Shown here piece after piece: positions 17,901 to 26,260 of a DNA stretch of 64,000 nt (its first letter is position 1; each line of letters starts with the position of its first letter). This DNA comes from Streptomyces aquilus (GTDB lineage Bacteria > Actinomycetota > Actinomycetes > Streptomycetales > Streptomycetaceae). Made by a program: the position numbers and the translations under genes. The stretch lies in the NCBI RefSeq assembly GCF_003955715.1, contig NZ_CP034463.1, forward strand, positions 9,672,001 to 9,736,000. The letters run 5' to 3'. Below the pieces are notes generated by a model. It was not told the origin of the DNA. It made no database searches and saw only the letters and a list, made by a program, of their open reading frames with translations.

Positions 17901-18354
17901 TGATGTCGGACTGGAACAGCAGACCGCCGCTGCCGCTGCTGCTGTGTGAGAAACCCTGCTTGCCGAAGTACCACACCAGCAGCGCCACCGTGTTGCTGCC
18001 GCTCCTCAGGTACGGGGCGAGGTCGATCTCGTCGTAGTAGGTGCCGGTGCGGTGGGGGCCGCGCTTCAGCTGCCCGTCGAAGACGACGAGCGTGCCGTTG
18101 ACCCACAGCCAGTACTTGGAGTCCGCCGCGATCTGCGTGACGCCCTTCGACGGCGCCGAGCCCAGGGTGAACGATCTGCGGAACGCCACCCATTGGTTCG
18201 TCGAACTGGACGCCGCCCAGATCCACTTCGCGGTCCAGGAGGCAGCGGCGGACGCCGCGGAAGCGAGCCCTGGCAGGAGCGCCGAGCCGAGGGTGGGTGC
18301 GAGCGCCACGGCTATGGCCGAGCGCAGGGCGGACCGGCGCGTTACAGAGGACAT
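14992..18354 (-). CDS. Tat-exported GH78-like alpha-L-rhamnosidase with two discoidin-like domains
   Basis: The 1120-residue protein begins with a twin-arginine signal (SSVTRRSALRSAIAV...LASA). The N-terminal third is beta-rich, as in GH78 accessory domains (WTAKWIWA, YYDEIDLAPYLRSGSN). An (alpha/alpha)6 barrel follows with DCPTRERAQWWGD, close to the GH78 acid signature DCPxRxERxxWxGD, and with ELPVQMLASVWAFGTY and DWDWEDWG. Residues from about 840 hold two F5/8-type C (discoidin-like) modules that repeat SNSSLENSDWGRNRL / ANYTLENGDWGKTRL. It should cleave rhamnose-like residues from plant pectin or glycosides outside the cell. ATG 18354 has CAGGAG five bases upstream. A LacI-type operator lies 46 bases before the start. 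Confidence 0.85.
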   Translation of the reverse strand: MSSVTRRSALRSAIAVALAPTLGSALLPGLASAASAAASWTAKWIWAASSSTNQWVAFRRSFTLGSAPSKGVTQIAADSKYWLWVNGTLVVFDGQLKRGPHRTGTYYDEIDLAPYLRSGSNTVALLVWYFGKQGFSHSSSGSGGLLFQSDITTGSTTTRVVSDTSWKHTVHPGYSNNTSGTQVNFRLPESNIHYDARNATALTAWESPGFDDSAWSAPTDFGAAGAAPWNDLVQRPVPQFRYSGLKSYGNASSLPSTGQGATAITATLPSNLQVTPYLKVDAPAGAVIGMQTDHYADGDGLTGLTPGAENNIRATYVCAGGVQEFEALAWMSGTAVKYTIPAGVTILDLKYRESGYDTDFAGSFSSNEAFFDTLWGKAARTMYVNMRDNYMDCPTRERAQWWGDVVNQLKEGFYTFDTRSHALGAKAIAQLTAWQKPGGVLYSPMPSTIWTAELPVQMLASVWAFGTYHLYTGDTDAVSGTYPAVKAYLNLWSLDSAGLVNHRAGDWDWEDWGSDIDARLLDNCWYYLALDTAITLAGLSGNSGDIAAWQAKRDSIKANFDRVLWNASRNEYRSPGYTGDTDDRGNGLAVVAGLAPASRHRAITEVLRTHLNASPYMEFYVLEALYLMGAATVAEERMRNRYAAQVADPACYTLWEIWDKAGGTDNHAWNGGPLYALSAYAAGVRPTQPGWTTYDVVPQTGTLTKINTVTPTVRGDIRFGITRDGGQVTLTLTSPSATTARVGVPTYGGPSPVIKAGGTTVFTGGASAGSVPGLGYAGKDTSYVYFTLQPGSWTFTVSGAGRLDDLALGRPVTSNSSLENSDWGRNRLTDGKLTSVSGAKGYTSIDFPSADVSAHPVWVEIDLGADTDLDSVRLFPRTDTPAVGGGTAGFPVDFTIQTRPDGSTGYTTVRTLTAAPNPGGLVQTYGFATTTARYVRLQATKLGAPALDETTKYRLQLAELAVPTAATTVTANYTLENGDWGKTRLLDGITTGVAGAKGFTSIDFPSPDVSASPVWVEIDLGADRAVGSVTLHPRTDTSAAGGGTAGFPVDFTLQTRPDGASTYTTARTVTAEPNPGGSAQTYPFTSAVGRYVRLRVSKLGKPASDESTRYRLQLAEIRIN

Positions 18355-18399
18355 GCGGGCTCCTGCTGGGGAGGGAGGTGAGCGCGGGGACACCGTGTT

Positions 18400-18411
18400 T
18401 GAATCGTTTCA
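18400..18411. promoter_or_regulatory. LacI-type operator TGAATCGTTTCA upstream of the GH78-like gene
   Basis: The 12-base site has TGAA and TTCA arms around TCGT, close to the TGAAACGTTTCA consensus bound by LacI-family sugar repressors of actinobacteria, including rhamnose-related ones. It lies 46 bases upstream of the GH78-like start. The LacI gene in this window (26261) has a different expected target, so the binding regulator is probably encoded elsewhere. Confidence 0.5.
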
Positions 18412-18559
18412 TTAGCATGTTTGCAGCGGGAATTCTTTGCCGGTGCACGAGACGGTGTCAAGGTCCGTGCAGCGACCGTCTCTTCGGAAGCCGGGGCGTG
18501 GTTCTCATATCGGATACAGTGTTGCTGTTGTGCTGGCGACGGAGGAGGCGGGACGTCCA

Positions 18560-19252
18560 GTGGCGGCAGCTGATCCAAGGCGAGCGGGCGCTGCACCGGC
18601 GCGGCGTTCCCCTGGGCGCCCACCTGTGCCGCTGGAACGCATCGTGTCCACGGCCCTGCGGATCGTGGACGAGGAGGGCGCCGACGCGCTGTCGATGCGG
18701 ACGTTGGCCCAGCGTCTGGGCTCGGGCACGGCCACGCTGTACCGGCACTTCGACAACCGGGCAGCGCTGATCGCCCACGTGGTGGACCGCGTGTTCGGCG
18801 CCGTGGAACTCAACGGCGCCGAGCTCCGGGCGATGGCCTGGCAGCAGGCGCTGCGGACGGGCGCGCACGCCATGTTCGACGCCTTGTCCCGGCACCAGAA
18901 CGCGGCACGCCTGATGGTCGAGCGGGTTCCCCTCGGGCCGAATGCGATGGCAGTGCGGGAGCGCTGTGTCGCGGTGCTGCTCGACAACGGTTTCCCGCCG
19001 CGCCAGGCAGCGCACGCGTATGCGACCCTGGCCCGCTATGTCCTCGGATTCGCCGTACAGGCCAACCGGCAGGAGGGAGCGGGCCGGTCCGACGATGCCC
19101 AGGCCGCGGCCCTCTTCCAGAGCGTGGATCCGGACCTGTTCCCGGCCACCCTCGCCGTCGCCTCCGAGATGCCGATCCCGCTGGAGGAGGAGTTCTCCTT
19201 CGGCCTCGAACTCCTCCTCAGCGGGCTTGAGCGCCTGCGCGACGAGGGCTGA
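18560..19252 (+). CDS. TetR-family transcriptional regulator
   Basis: The protein has a TetR helix-turn-helix (RIVSTALRIVDEEGADALSM, RTLAQRLGSGTATLYRHFDN) and a C-terminal part like the TetR_C tetracycline-repressor type. The start is uncertain: GTG 18560 gives 230 residues and has GGAGGAGG 11 bases upstream, while in-frame GTG 18530 is another option. A Pro/Arg-rich tail of about 30 residues precedes the DNA-binding domain. It is divergent from the GH78-like gene and could influence it, but the visible site upstream of that gene is LacI-like rather than TetR-like. A strong hairpin follows the stop. Confidence 0.8.
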   Translation: MAAADPRRAGAAPARRSPGRPPVPLERIVSTALRIVDEEGADALSMRTLAQRLGSGTATLYRHFDNRAALIAHVVDRVFGAVELNGAELRAMAWQQALRTGAHAMFDALSRHQNAARLMVERVPLGPNAMAVRERCVAVLLDNGFPPRQAAHAYATLARYVLGFAVQANRQEGAGRSDDAQAAALFQSVDPDLFPATLAVASEMPIPLEEEFSFGLELLLSGLERLRDEG

Positions 19253-19300
19253 CCGGAAAGCTCCGGGGAAGTGGGCTCATCCGGTCGCAGGGCAGGCCGA

Positions 19301-19333
19301 GCCGGGACCGGTCGCTCGACGACCGGTCCCGGC
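19301..19333. terminator. Bidirectional hairpin between TetR and GH6 genes
   Basis: A perfect 14-base stem (19301-19314 with 19320-19333) encloses a CTCGA loop. It stands between two convergent genes that stop at 19252 and 19356, so it can terminate both transcripts. No T-tract is present. Confidence 0.75.
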
Positions 19334-19355
19334 GGCCCCTCACCGTGTCACAGGG

Positions 19356-21086
19356 TTACGGCAGAGGCGGGTAGGCGTTCTGCATGAGCTGCTGGAACTG
19401 GGCGGAGAACCAGTGCCCGGCGAGCGGTGCGTTCGGCAGCGCGCCGGTGGGGTTGTTGCCGTTGCGGGCGTTGCCCCCGTAGGTCGGGTCGCACATGCGG
19501 TCGAAGCCCTTGCCCTCGTCGTTCGGGATGGCGGCGCTGTTGCCGTCGGACTCACCCGGAGGCTTGACCCACACGTAGGCGTCGATCCCGGTGGCAGGCG
19601 CCGCGGTGGGGCGCTCACCCAGTCCGGCACCGCTCTGGTTGCACCAGTTGCCGGCGTGGATGCGCCGGTCGATGCGGCTGCCGTCGACGTAGGCGTCCAC
19701 GGACGTCAGCGGACCGGGGCCGGTGGGCCGGGCGGACCCGCCCCAGCCGTTGCGGGAGGTGTCGATCAGCATGCCGAGACCGGAGTCGAATCCGGCGGCC
19801 ACCAGCTTGTCCCGCAGTCCGAGCGCGAACGACTGCTCGTCCACGTACTGGTTCCAGTCCACCCACTTCGACTGGCGGACGGTCTGCCCGTTCACCGTGT
19901 CGGTGACCTTGAAGTGGGGCTCCTTGGCCGGGCTGTAGTTGGCGGTGTTGACGATGAAGCCGGCCACATCGCTCATGCTCGCGCCGTTGGACGTGGCGAC
20001 CTTGGCGAACTCCTGCACCGACGGGCCCAGGTTGCTGTCCCAGCCGAGCCACCCGTGGTGGCCGGCGTCGATGTAGTTGTAGACGTTCGCCAGGGCGCCA
20101 AGCTTGTCCAGGGCGTACGAGACACCCTTCTCGTAGTTGCCGTTGCTCTTCATGGTCACGCACGCGTCGGTGGTGGTGTTGGTGCCGCCCGCGTTGGTGA
20201 CCAGGTTGGGCAGCGAGTCGGGCTCGATGACGGTGGCGATCCGCAGGCCCGCGTACTTCGACTCGGAGAGGATCGAGGTGATCGGGTCGATGTACTGGGA
20301 CTTGTACTTGTCGAGGTCGTTCGGTCCCAGCTCTCCGTTGGAGGCCAGGGCCGCGCAGTCACGACCGGGCAGATCGTAGATGACCAGCTGGACGACGAGT
20401 TCACCGCTTCCCTTCTGCTTCAGCGCCTCGTCCAGGTGGGCGCGCAGGCCCATGCCGCCGTTGACGCCGTTGATGGCCGCGATCCGGTCCAGCCAGACCG
20501 CGGTGGGCTGGTTGGAGATGCGGCTGCCGCCCGGTTCGGCGGCCGCCTTCGCGGACCACTCGGGGTTCACGTACACCTTCGCGCCGACATAGGGGTTGGC
20601 GGCCTTCGGCCCGCCCGGTCCGGGGTCGGTCGGCCCCGGGTCCGTCGGTCCGGGGTCGGTCGGCCCGCCGTCCACGTTGCAGGTCACGCCGTCGAGCGTG
20701 AAGGTCGCCGGGATCGCGTTCGTCCCGCTGTAGGACGCCTGGAAACCGAAGCTCGCCGAACCACCGCTGGGGATGGTGCCGTTGTAGCTCTCGTTGGCGG
20801 CCGTGACGGCGGAGCCGCTCTGGCTGACCTTCGCGTTCCAGCCGTTGCTGATCTTCTGGTTCCCGGTGTACGACCACTTCAGCGACCAACTCGACTTGGC
20901 CGCACCGTTGTTGGTGATCGTGACGGCGGCGGTGAAGCCGGTGTCCCACTGGTTCTGCACCTTGTAGTCCACGGTGCAGGGCGCGGCCGCGGTGCTGGCG
21001 CCGGCCGGGGCTGCGATGATCGCGGCGCCGGAGGTCCCGGTGAGCAGGGCCAGGGCGGTGAGCAGTGACATTCTTGTGCGACTCAT
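19356..21086 (-). CDS. Secreted GH6 cellulase (cellobiohydrolase) with CBM2
   Basis: The 576-residue preprotein has a signal peptide (to about residue 34), a CBM2 cellulose-binding module (about 36-135, with conserved NxWxxG-type and SYSGTN motifs), and a linker of PTDPG repeats. The GH6 catalytic domain fills the rest. GH6 landmarks are VIYDLPGRDCAA with the putative acid/base Asp, VIEPDSLPNL, and WVKPPGESDG. GH6 enzymes cut beta-1,4-glucan by inversion; the extra loops and length suit an exo-acting cellobiohydrolase like Thermobifida Cel6B. ATG 21086 has AAGGA upstream. Its transcript probably begins near the degenerate CelR-type box at 21498-21511 and includes the short ORF at 21303-21449. 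Confidence 0.93.
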   Translation of the reverse strand: MSRTRMSLLTALALLTGTSGAAIIAAPAGASTAAAPCTVDYKVQNQWDTGFTAAVTITNNGAAKSSWSLKWSYTGNQKISNGWNAKVSQSGSAVTAANESYNGTIPSGGSASFGFQASYSGTNAIPATFTLDGVTCNVDGGPTDPGPTDPGPTDPGPGGPKAANPYVGAKVYVNPEWSAKAAAEPGGSRISNQPTAVWLDRIAAINGVNGGMGLRAHLDEALKQKGSGELVVQLVIYDLPGRDCAALASNGELGPNDLDKYKSQYIDPITSILSESKYAGLRIATVIEPDSLPNLVTNAGGTNTTTDACVTMKSNGNYEKGVSYALDKLGALANVYNYIDAGHHGWLGWDSNLGPSVQEFAKVATSNGASMSDVAGFIVNTANYSPAKEPHFKVTDTVNGQTVRQSKWVDWNQYVDEQSFALGLRDKLVAAGFDSGLGMLIDTSRNGWGGSARPTGPGPLTSVDAYVDGSRIDRRIHAGNWCNQSGAGLGERPTAAPATGIDAYVWVKPPGESDGNSAAIPNDEGKGFDRMCDPTYGGNARNGNNPTGALPNAPLAGHWFSAQFQQLMQNAYPPLP

Positions 21087-21302
21087 GAGGGGAGTCCTTC
21101 TCCTTCTGGGCGCGATCGGCTGCGGACGCGAGCAGGCGACCGCCGACCCGGAGCGGTAAGGGGCAACTGCCGCCGTCAGGGCAGGGGGAGGCGTTCGGGC
21201 GAGATGCCCACGGGGCGAAGCGGTCCCGTCGGATCAGCGCGCGGCGGCCATGTGCCCGGTGGCGGACAGGCGTTGCGGTGATGGCGTGCTGGGCGACCGC
21301 GG

Positions 21303-21449
21303 TCAGGCGCTGAGCAGCGCCGAAGCGGCGGCCGTAGCCGTATGCGGGTGCGGCGACCTGCGGCACGCGCCGCAGGCGTCGACGATGCCGAAGTGAGCGC
21401 AGCCCGCAGGGGCGGCGAGAAGAAGTGCTGTGTGCGGAGGGTGTCGCAT
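21303..21449 (-). CDS. 48-residue ORF in the GH6 cellulase leader
   Basis: ATG 21449 is preceded by AAGGAG eight bases upstream, one of the best ribosome sites in the window. The frame encodes 48 residues: a hydrophobic start (MRHPPHTALLLAAPAG), a central GIVDACGACRR with a CxxC pair, and an Ala-rich end that stops with TGA at 21303. It lies 216 bases before the GH6 start and about 50 bases after a CelR-type box, so it should be transcribed with the cellulase gene. No family was recognised. It might be a leader peptide, a small exported cysteine peptide, or a chance ORF; the strong start site argues against chance. Confidence 0.5.
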   Translation of the reverse strand: MRHPPHTALLLAAPAGCAHFGIVDACGACRRSPHPHTATAAASALLSA

Positions 21450-21497
21450 GAGCGACTCCTTTCAGCTGGGCGCATCGTGATGGCTGCGCCTAGTGAG

Positions 21498-21511
21498 GGG
21501 AACCGCTCCCA
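21498..21511. promoter_or_regulatory. Degenerate CelR/CebR box for the GH6 transcript
   Basis: GGGAACCGCTCCCA matches the palindrome TGGGAGCGCTCCCA at 11 of 14 positions, with one half-site intact. It shares the downstream bases CTGGT with the perfect box at 21642. On the minus strand a TAGCGT hexamer (21529-21524) lies 12 bases upstream and could be the -10 element of the GH6 transcript. Confidence 0.55.
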
Positions 21512-21641
21512 CTGGTGCGACGGACGCTAGCGCCAACCGCCGTGATTTCACAGGGTGGTTGCTTAACTTTTTTGTACGGCAAACCGGTTCGAACGATTCA
21601 ACTTCTCAACGTATTGACGCGCAGGGCGTCCGTCCCCAATA

Positions 21642-21655
21642 TGGGAGCGCTCCCA
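21642..21655. promoter_or_regulatory. Perfect CelR/CebR box upstream of GH48
   Basis: TGGGAGCGCTCCCA is a perfect 14-base palindrome identical to the known CelR/CebR operator of actinobacterial cellulase and cellobiose-transport genes. It lies 55 bases before the GH48 start, just downstream of a TTGACG hexamer at 21614. Binding of a LacI-type repressor here would block transcription until cellobiose is present. Confidence 0.85.
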
Positions 21656-21710
21656 CTGGTTCAGGCCTTGATCCCCCACCGAGCCGTGTACGGCAAGGAG
21701 GAACCAGCAC

Positions 21711-24629
21711 ATGGATCCCGGACGTAAGCGCAGAGCCGCGCGGCGGTTGTGGACCGCCGTGGCGGCCGCGTTCGCCCTGCCCCTGTCGATGCTCGCCGTC
21801 GGCCCAACACCTGCTCAGGCGGCAGGTGTTCAGTGCAGCGTCGATTACAGGACCAACGACTGGGGCTCCGGCTTCACCGTCGATCTCACCCTCACCAACC
21901 GCGGAACCGACGCCATCAACGGCTGGACCGTGACGTACGGCTACACGGGCAACCAGAAGCTCGTGAACGGCTGGAACGGCACGTGGTCGCAGTCCGGCCA
22001 GACGGTCACCGTGCAGAACGCCCCGTACAACGCCACCATCGCCGCGGGTGCCGCGGTGACCGCCGGCGCGCAGTTCGGCTACAGCGGCACCAACGCGGCG
22101 CCCACCTCCTTCGCGGTGAACGGCACCCCCTGCACCGGTGCGCACCAGCCCCCGATGACCGTGCTGACCAGCCCCAGGCCGGGCGCCGTCTACACCAAGG
22201 GCGACCCGGTCCCGCTCGCGGCGACCGCGGCGGCCGCCGACAACGCCACGATCAGCAAGGTGGAGTTCTACGACGACACCACCCTGCTCGGCACCGACAC
22301 GAGCGCCCCGTACGCGCTCTCTGCTTCAGATTTGACCGTGGGCAGTCATTCCCTGGTGGCGAAGGCGTACGACAGCCTGGGCGCCTCCGGAGAGTCCACG
22401 CCGGTGGGCATCACCGTCGCGGCCGGACCGGCCCTTGTCCTGTCGCCCGGCCAACTCGCCGTGCAGCAGGGCAAGACGGGCACCTTCTCCGTGAAGCTCT
22501 CCACGCAGCCGGCCTCGAACGTGACCGTGAGCGTGGAGCGTACGAGCGGCAACACAGGACTGTCGGTGACCAGCGGCTCGTCGCTGACCTTCACCCCGTC
22601 CAACTGGAACACGGCGCAGCAGGTGACCGTGACCGCGGACTCCTCGGGGACCGGCGCGGCCACGTTCACGGCATCGGCCGCCGGCTACGCCAAGGCGACC
22701 GTCACCGTCACGGAGCTGGCCGCGTCCAAGACGTACGACGCGCGCTTCCTGGACCTCTACGGCAAGATCACCAACCCGGCGAACGGTTACTTCTCCCCGC
22801 AGGGCATTCCGTACCACTCGGTGGAGACGCTGATCGTCGAGGCGCCGGACCAGGGCCACGAGACGACATCGGAGGCCTACGGCTATCTGCTGTGGCTCCA
22901 GGCGATGTACGGCAGGGTGACGGGGGACTGGTCCAAGTTCAACGGCGCATGGGCCCTGATGGAGAAGTACATGATCCCCACCCATGCCGACCAGCCCACC
23001 AGCGGCTTCTACAACGCCTCCAAGCCGGCCACCTACGCGCCCGAGGCGGACACGCCGAACGAGTACCCCGTGAAGCTCGACGCGTCGGTCTCCGTCGGAA
23101 CGGACCCGATCGCCGGCGAGCTGAAGTCGGCGTACGGCACGGACGACGTCTACGGCATGCACTGGATCGAGGACGTGGACAACGTCTACGGCTTCGGCAA
23201 CACGCCCGGCGGCAGCTGCGAGGTCGGCCCCACGGCGAGCGGACCGTCGTACCTGAACACGTTCCAGCGCGGTCCCCAGGAATCGGTCTGGGAGACGGTG
23301 CCGCAGCCGACCTGCGACGCCTTCAAGTACGGCGGCAAGAACGGCTATCTGGACCTGTTCACCGGTGACAGCTCCTACGCCAAGCAGTGGAAGTACACGG
23401 ACGCCCCGGACGCCGACGCGCGGGCCGTGCAGGCCGCGTACTGGGCGGACGTCTGGGCGAAGGAACAGGGCAAGGGCGGCGACGTGTCGGCCACGGTCGC
23501 CAAGGCGGCCAAGATGGGCGACTACCTGCGGTACGCCATGTTCGACAAGTACTTCAAGAAGATCGGCAACTGCGTAGGCCCGTCCACCTGCCCGGCCGGC
23601 ACCGGCAAGGACGCCTCGCACTACCTGCTGTCCTGGTACTACGCCTGGGGCGGCGCCGCCGACACCAGCGCCGGCTGGGCCTGGCGCATCGGCTCCAGCC
23701 ACGCCCACAGCGGCTACCAGAACCCTCTGGCGGCCTACGCGCTGAGCTCCTACGCCGACCTGAAGCCCAAGTCGGCGACGGGCGCGGGCGACTGGAGCAA
23801 GTCACTGCAACGCCAGATCGAGTTCTACCGGTGGTTGCAGTCGGACGAGGGCGCCATCGCGGGCGGGGCGACCAACAGCTGGCAGGGCCGTTACGCCACG
23901 CCGCCGTCGGGCACGCCGACCTTCTACGGCATGTACTACGACGAGAAGCCCGTCTACCACGACCCGCCCTCCAACCAGTGGTTCGGCTTCCAGGCATGGT
24001 CGATGGAGCGGGTGGCCGAGCTCTACCAGCAGACCGGAAACGCCCGGGCGAAGGAGGTCCTCGACAAGTGGGTCACGTGGGCGCTGTCCAAGACCACGAT
24101 CAACCCGGACGGCACCTACCAGATCCCTTCCACGTTGCAGTGGTCGGGCAAGCCCGACACGTGGAACGCGTCAAGTCCCGGCGCCAACAGCGGACTTCAC
24201 GTCACCGTCGCCGACTACACCAATGACGTCGGGGTGGCCGCCGCGTACGCCAAGACGCTCGCCTACTACGGGGCCAGGTCCGGGGACGCCACGGCCAAGT
24301 CGACGGCGAAGGCCCTGCTGGACGGCATGTGGAACAACTACCGGGACAGCCTGGGCATCGCCGTCCCCGAGACCCGCACCGACTACGGCAGGTTCAACGA
24401 CAGCGTCTACGTGCCGAGCGGCTGGACCGGCACGATGCCGAACGGCGACGCGATCAACTCCTCGTCGACCTTCCTCTCCCTCCGGTCCTTCTACAAGAAC
24501 GATCCGGCATGGTCGAAGATCGAGGCCTACCTGAAGGGTGGCGCCGCCCCGGTCTTCACCTACCACCGGTTCTGGGCCCAGGCCGACATCGCACTGGCCA
24601 TGGGCTCGTACGCGGAGCTCCTCGAATAG
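21711..24629 (+). CDS. Secreted GH48 exocellulase with CBM2
   Basis: The 972-residue preprotein has a signal peptide (RKRRAARR, then a hydrophobic stretch to AQAA), an N-terminal CBM2 (about 38-140), an Ig-like module (about 145-235, ending VGITV) and a second beta-sandwich linker domain (about 240-335). The GH48 catalytic domain runs from about 343 to the end, starting [11 protein letters not shown]. The segment [19 protein letters not shown] carries the putative acid Glu, and [11 protein letters not shown] and [12 protein letters not shown] are typical. GH48 enzymes act processively from reducing ends and synergise with GH6 enzymes from the other end. AAGGAGG precedes the ATG. A hairpin follows the gene. 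Confidence 0.95.
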   Translation: MDPGRKRRAARRLWTAVAAAFALPLSMLAVGPTPAQAAGVQCSVDYRTNDWGSGFTVDLTLTNRGTDAINGWTVTYGYTGNQKLVNGWNGTWSQSGQTVTVQNAPYNATIAAGAAVTAGAQFGYSGTNAAPTSFAVNGTPCTGAHQPPMTVLTSPRPGAVYTKGDPVPLAATAAAADNATISKVEFYDDTTLLGTDTSAPYALSASDLTVGSHSLVAKAYDSLGASGESTPVGITVAAGPALVLSPGQLAVQQGKTGTFSVKLSTQPASNVTVSVERTSGNTGLSVTSGSSLTFTPSNWNTAQQVTVTADSSGTGAATFTASAAGYAKATVTVTELAASKTYDARFLDLYGKITNPANGYFSPQGIPYHSVETLIVEAPDQGHETTSEAYGYLLWLQAMYGRVTGDWSKFNGAWALMEKYMIPTHADQPTSGFYNASKPATYAPEADTPNEYPVKLDASVSVGTDPIAGELKSAYGTDDVYGMHWIEDVDNVYGFGNTPGGSCEVGPTASGPSYLNTFQRGPQESVWETVPQPTCDAFKYGGKNGYLDLFTGDSSYAKQWKYTDAPDADARAVQAAYWADVWAKEQGKGGDVSATVAKAAKMGDYLRYAMFDKYFKKIGNCVGPSTCPAGTGKDASHYLLSWYYAWGGAADTSAGWAWRIGSSHAHSGYQNPLAAYALSSYADLKPKSATGAGDWSKSLQRQIEFYRWLQSDEGAIAGGATNSWQGRYATPPSGTPTFYGMYYDEKPVYHDPPSNQWFGFQAWSMERVAELYQQTGNARAKEVLDKWVTWALSKTTINPDGTYQIPSTLQWSGKPDTWNASSPGANSGLHVTVADYTNDVGVAAAYAKTLAYYGARSGDATAKSTAKALLDGMWNNYRDSLGIAVPETRTDYGRFNDSVYVPSGWTGTMPNGDAINSSSTFLSLRSFYKNDPAWSKIEAYLKGGAAPVFTYHRFWAQADIALAMGSYAELLE

Positions 24630-24684
24630 CCCCCGCCACGGCTCCGCGTACCTGACCCCGCCGCAGGCGGACGGGGTCACCCGG

Positions 24685-24715
24685 CCGGACGGCCCCGCCC
24701 CCCGGGGCCGTCCGG
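24685..24715 (+). terminator. Hairpin after the GH48 gene
   Basis: The 13-base arms 24685-24697 and 24703-24715 pair perfectly around five C residues. The structure starts 56 bases after the GH48 stop and precedes the separate CelR-type box of the GH12 gene, so the two cellulase genes are independent transcripts. Confidence 0.75.
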
Positions 24716-24809
24716 CACTCCGAAATCGGTGACGGCGCACCCGAATCGCACGAGGACCACCCCTCACATTCTTGTCAGGGGCATGCACCTAGTCGTGATT
24801 GTCCGAGTT

Positions 24810-24825
24810 TTGGGAGCGCTCCCAA
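24810..24825. promoter_or_regulatory. Perfect CelR/CebR box upstream of GH12
   Basis: The palindrome TTGGGAGCGCTCCCAA is perfect over 16 bases, two longer than the copy before GH48. It lies 51 bases before the GH12 start. The near-identical distance from box to start in both genes supports a common control by the LacI-family protein encoded at 26261. Confidence 0.87.
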
Positions 24826-24876
24826 GGCTCTGGCCAACGATCTGCCACTTCTTGAAAGCACCTGCGGAGGAACTGC

Positions 24877-26001
24877 ATGCAATCCGTACAGCACAAGCCA
24901 GGAACGCGAGCCCTGTGGGGCGCCCTGCTGACCACTCTCGTCGCACTCGCGGCGCTGCTCGGCGCAGCCCCCGCGTCGCACGCCGACACGACGATCTGCG
25001 AGGAGTTCGGCTCCACCACCATCCAGGGCCGCTACGTCGTGCAGAACAACCGCTGGGGGACCAGCGCCACCCAGTGCATCTCCGCCACGGACTCGGGCTT
25101 CCGGATCACCCAGGCCGACGGCTCGGTCCCCACGACCGGCGCCCCGAAGTCGTACCCCTCCGTGTTCAACGGCTGCCACTACACCAACTGCTCGCCCGGC
25201 ACGAACCTCCCGGCCCGGCTGAGTTCCATCGCGAGCGCGCCCTCGGGCATCTCGTACAGCTATGTCAGCGGTGCGGTCTACGACGCCGCGTACGACATCT
25301 GGCTGGACCCGACACCCCGCAAAGACGGGGTGAACCGCACCGAGATCATGATCTGGTTCAACAAGGTGGGCTCCGTACAGCCGGTCGGCTCGCCCGTCGG
25401 CTCCGCCACCGTGGCCGGGCGTCAGTGGCAGGTGTGGTCCGGCAACAACGGCTCCAACGACGTCCTGTCCTTCGTCGCACCCTCGACGATCGACAGCTGG
25501 AACTTCGACGTGATGGACTTCGTCCGCCAGGCCGTCTCCCGCGGACTCGCCCAGGACAACTGGTACCTGACGAGCGTTCAGGCGGGCTTCGAGCCCTGGC
25601 AGAACGGCGCGGGGCTGGCGGTCAACTCGTTCTCCTCCAGCGTGAACCTCGGCGGCGGCTCCGGCGGAGGCACGGGCGGCTCGTCGGCCTGCAAGGTGGC
25701 CTACGGCACCAACGTGTGGCAGGGCGGGTACACGGCGGACGTCACCGTGACCAACACGGGCTCGTCGCCCGTCGACGCGTGGAAACTCGCGTTCACCCTG
25801 CCGTCCGGGCAGAAGATCACGAGTGCCTGGAGCGCCCAGATCTCACCCTCGTCAGGAGCCGTGACAGCCGGCGGCATGGCCTACAACGCGTCCATCGCAC
25901 CGGGCGGTCAGGTCTCCTTCGGGTTCCAGGGCACGTACGACGGAGCCTTCGCCAAACCGGCCGCCTTCAGCCTGAACGGCACGTCCTGCACCACCGCGTG
26001 A
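24877..26001 (+). CDS. Secreted GH12 endo-beta-1,4-glucanase with CBM2
   Basis: The 374-residue preprotein has a signal peptide (ending near SHA), a GH12 domain (about 37-260), a Gly/Ser linker (GGGSGGGTGGSS) and a C-terminal CBM2 (about 273-372). In the GH12 domain RTEIMIWFNKVG should contain the nucleophile Glu and VQAGFEPWQNGAGL the acid/base Glu. The order resembles CelB-type endoglucanases of Streptomyces lividans. GH12 enzymes cut internal cellulose bonds and make chain ends for the GH6 and GH48 enzymes next door. GGAGGA precedes the ATG. Confidence 0.94.
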   Translation: MQSVQHKPGTRALWGALLTTLVALAALLGAAPASHADTTICEEFGSTTIQGRYVVQNNRWGTSATQCISATDSGFRITQADGSVPTTGAPKSYPSVFNGCHYTNCSPGTNLPARLSSIASAPSGISYSYVSGAVYDAAYDIWLDPTPRKDGVNRTEIMIWFNKVGSVQPVGSPVGSATVAGRQWQVWSGNNGSNDVLSFVAPSTIDSWNFDVMDFVRQAVSRGLAQDNWYLTSVQAGFEPWQNGAGLAVNSFSSSVNLGGGSGGGTGGSSACKVAYGTNVWQGGYTADVTVTNTGSSPVDAWKLAFTLPSGQKITSAWSAQISPSSGAVTAGGMAYNASIAPGGQVSFGFQGTYDGAFAKPAAFSLNGTSCTTA

Positions 26002-26260
26002 CGGCACAGGGGCGGGTAGAACGATCCCGGCCTTCCTGAGAACCTGCCCTCGCCCCACCGCGCGCACCCGGCACCGCGGATCCGTCCGGCCGACCTGTCT
26101 GCCGCCGGCGGTTCCGCGGTGCCGTCCCGCGGACCGCGCCCCGGCGGACACCGCGAGCGAGACCTCCTTCCGGCCGAGCCTGTCCGATCATGTGCGGAAG
26201 GCATGTGCCCGGCTGCTCCGCCCCGTAAGATCGGTGATCTCGCGGGTGGGAGAGGTGGTC

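Noticed and set aside
22326..23708. 460-codon minus-strand frame inside GH48
   Set aside because: Pure shadow of the GH48 coding strand, no ribosome site or domain.
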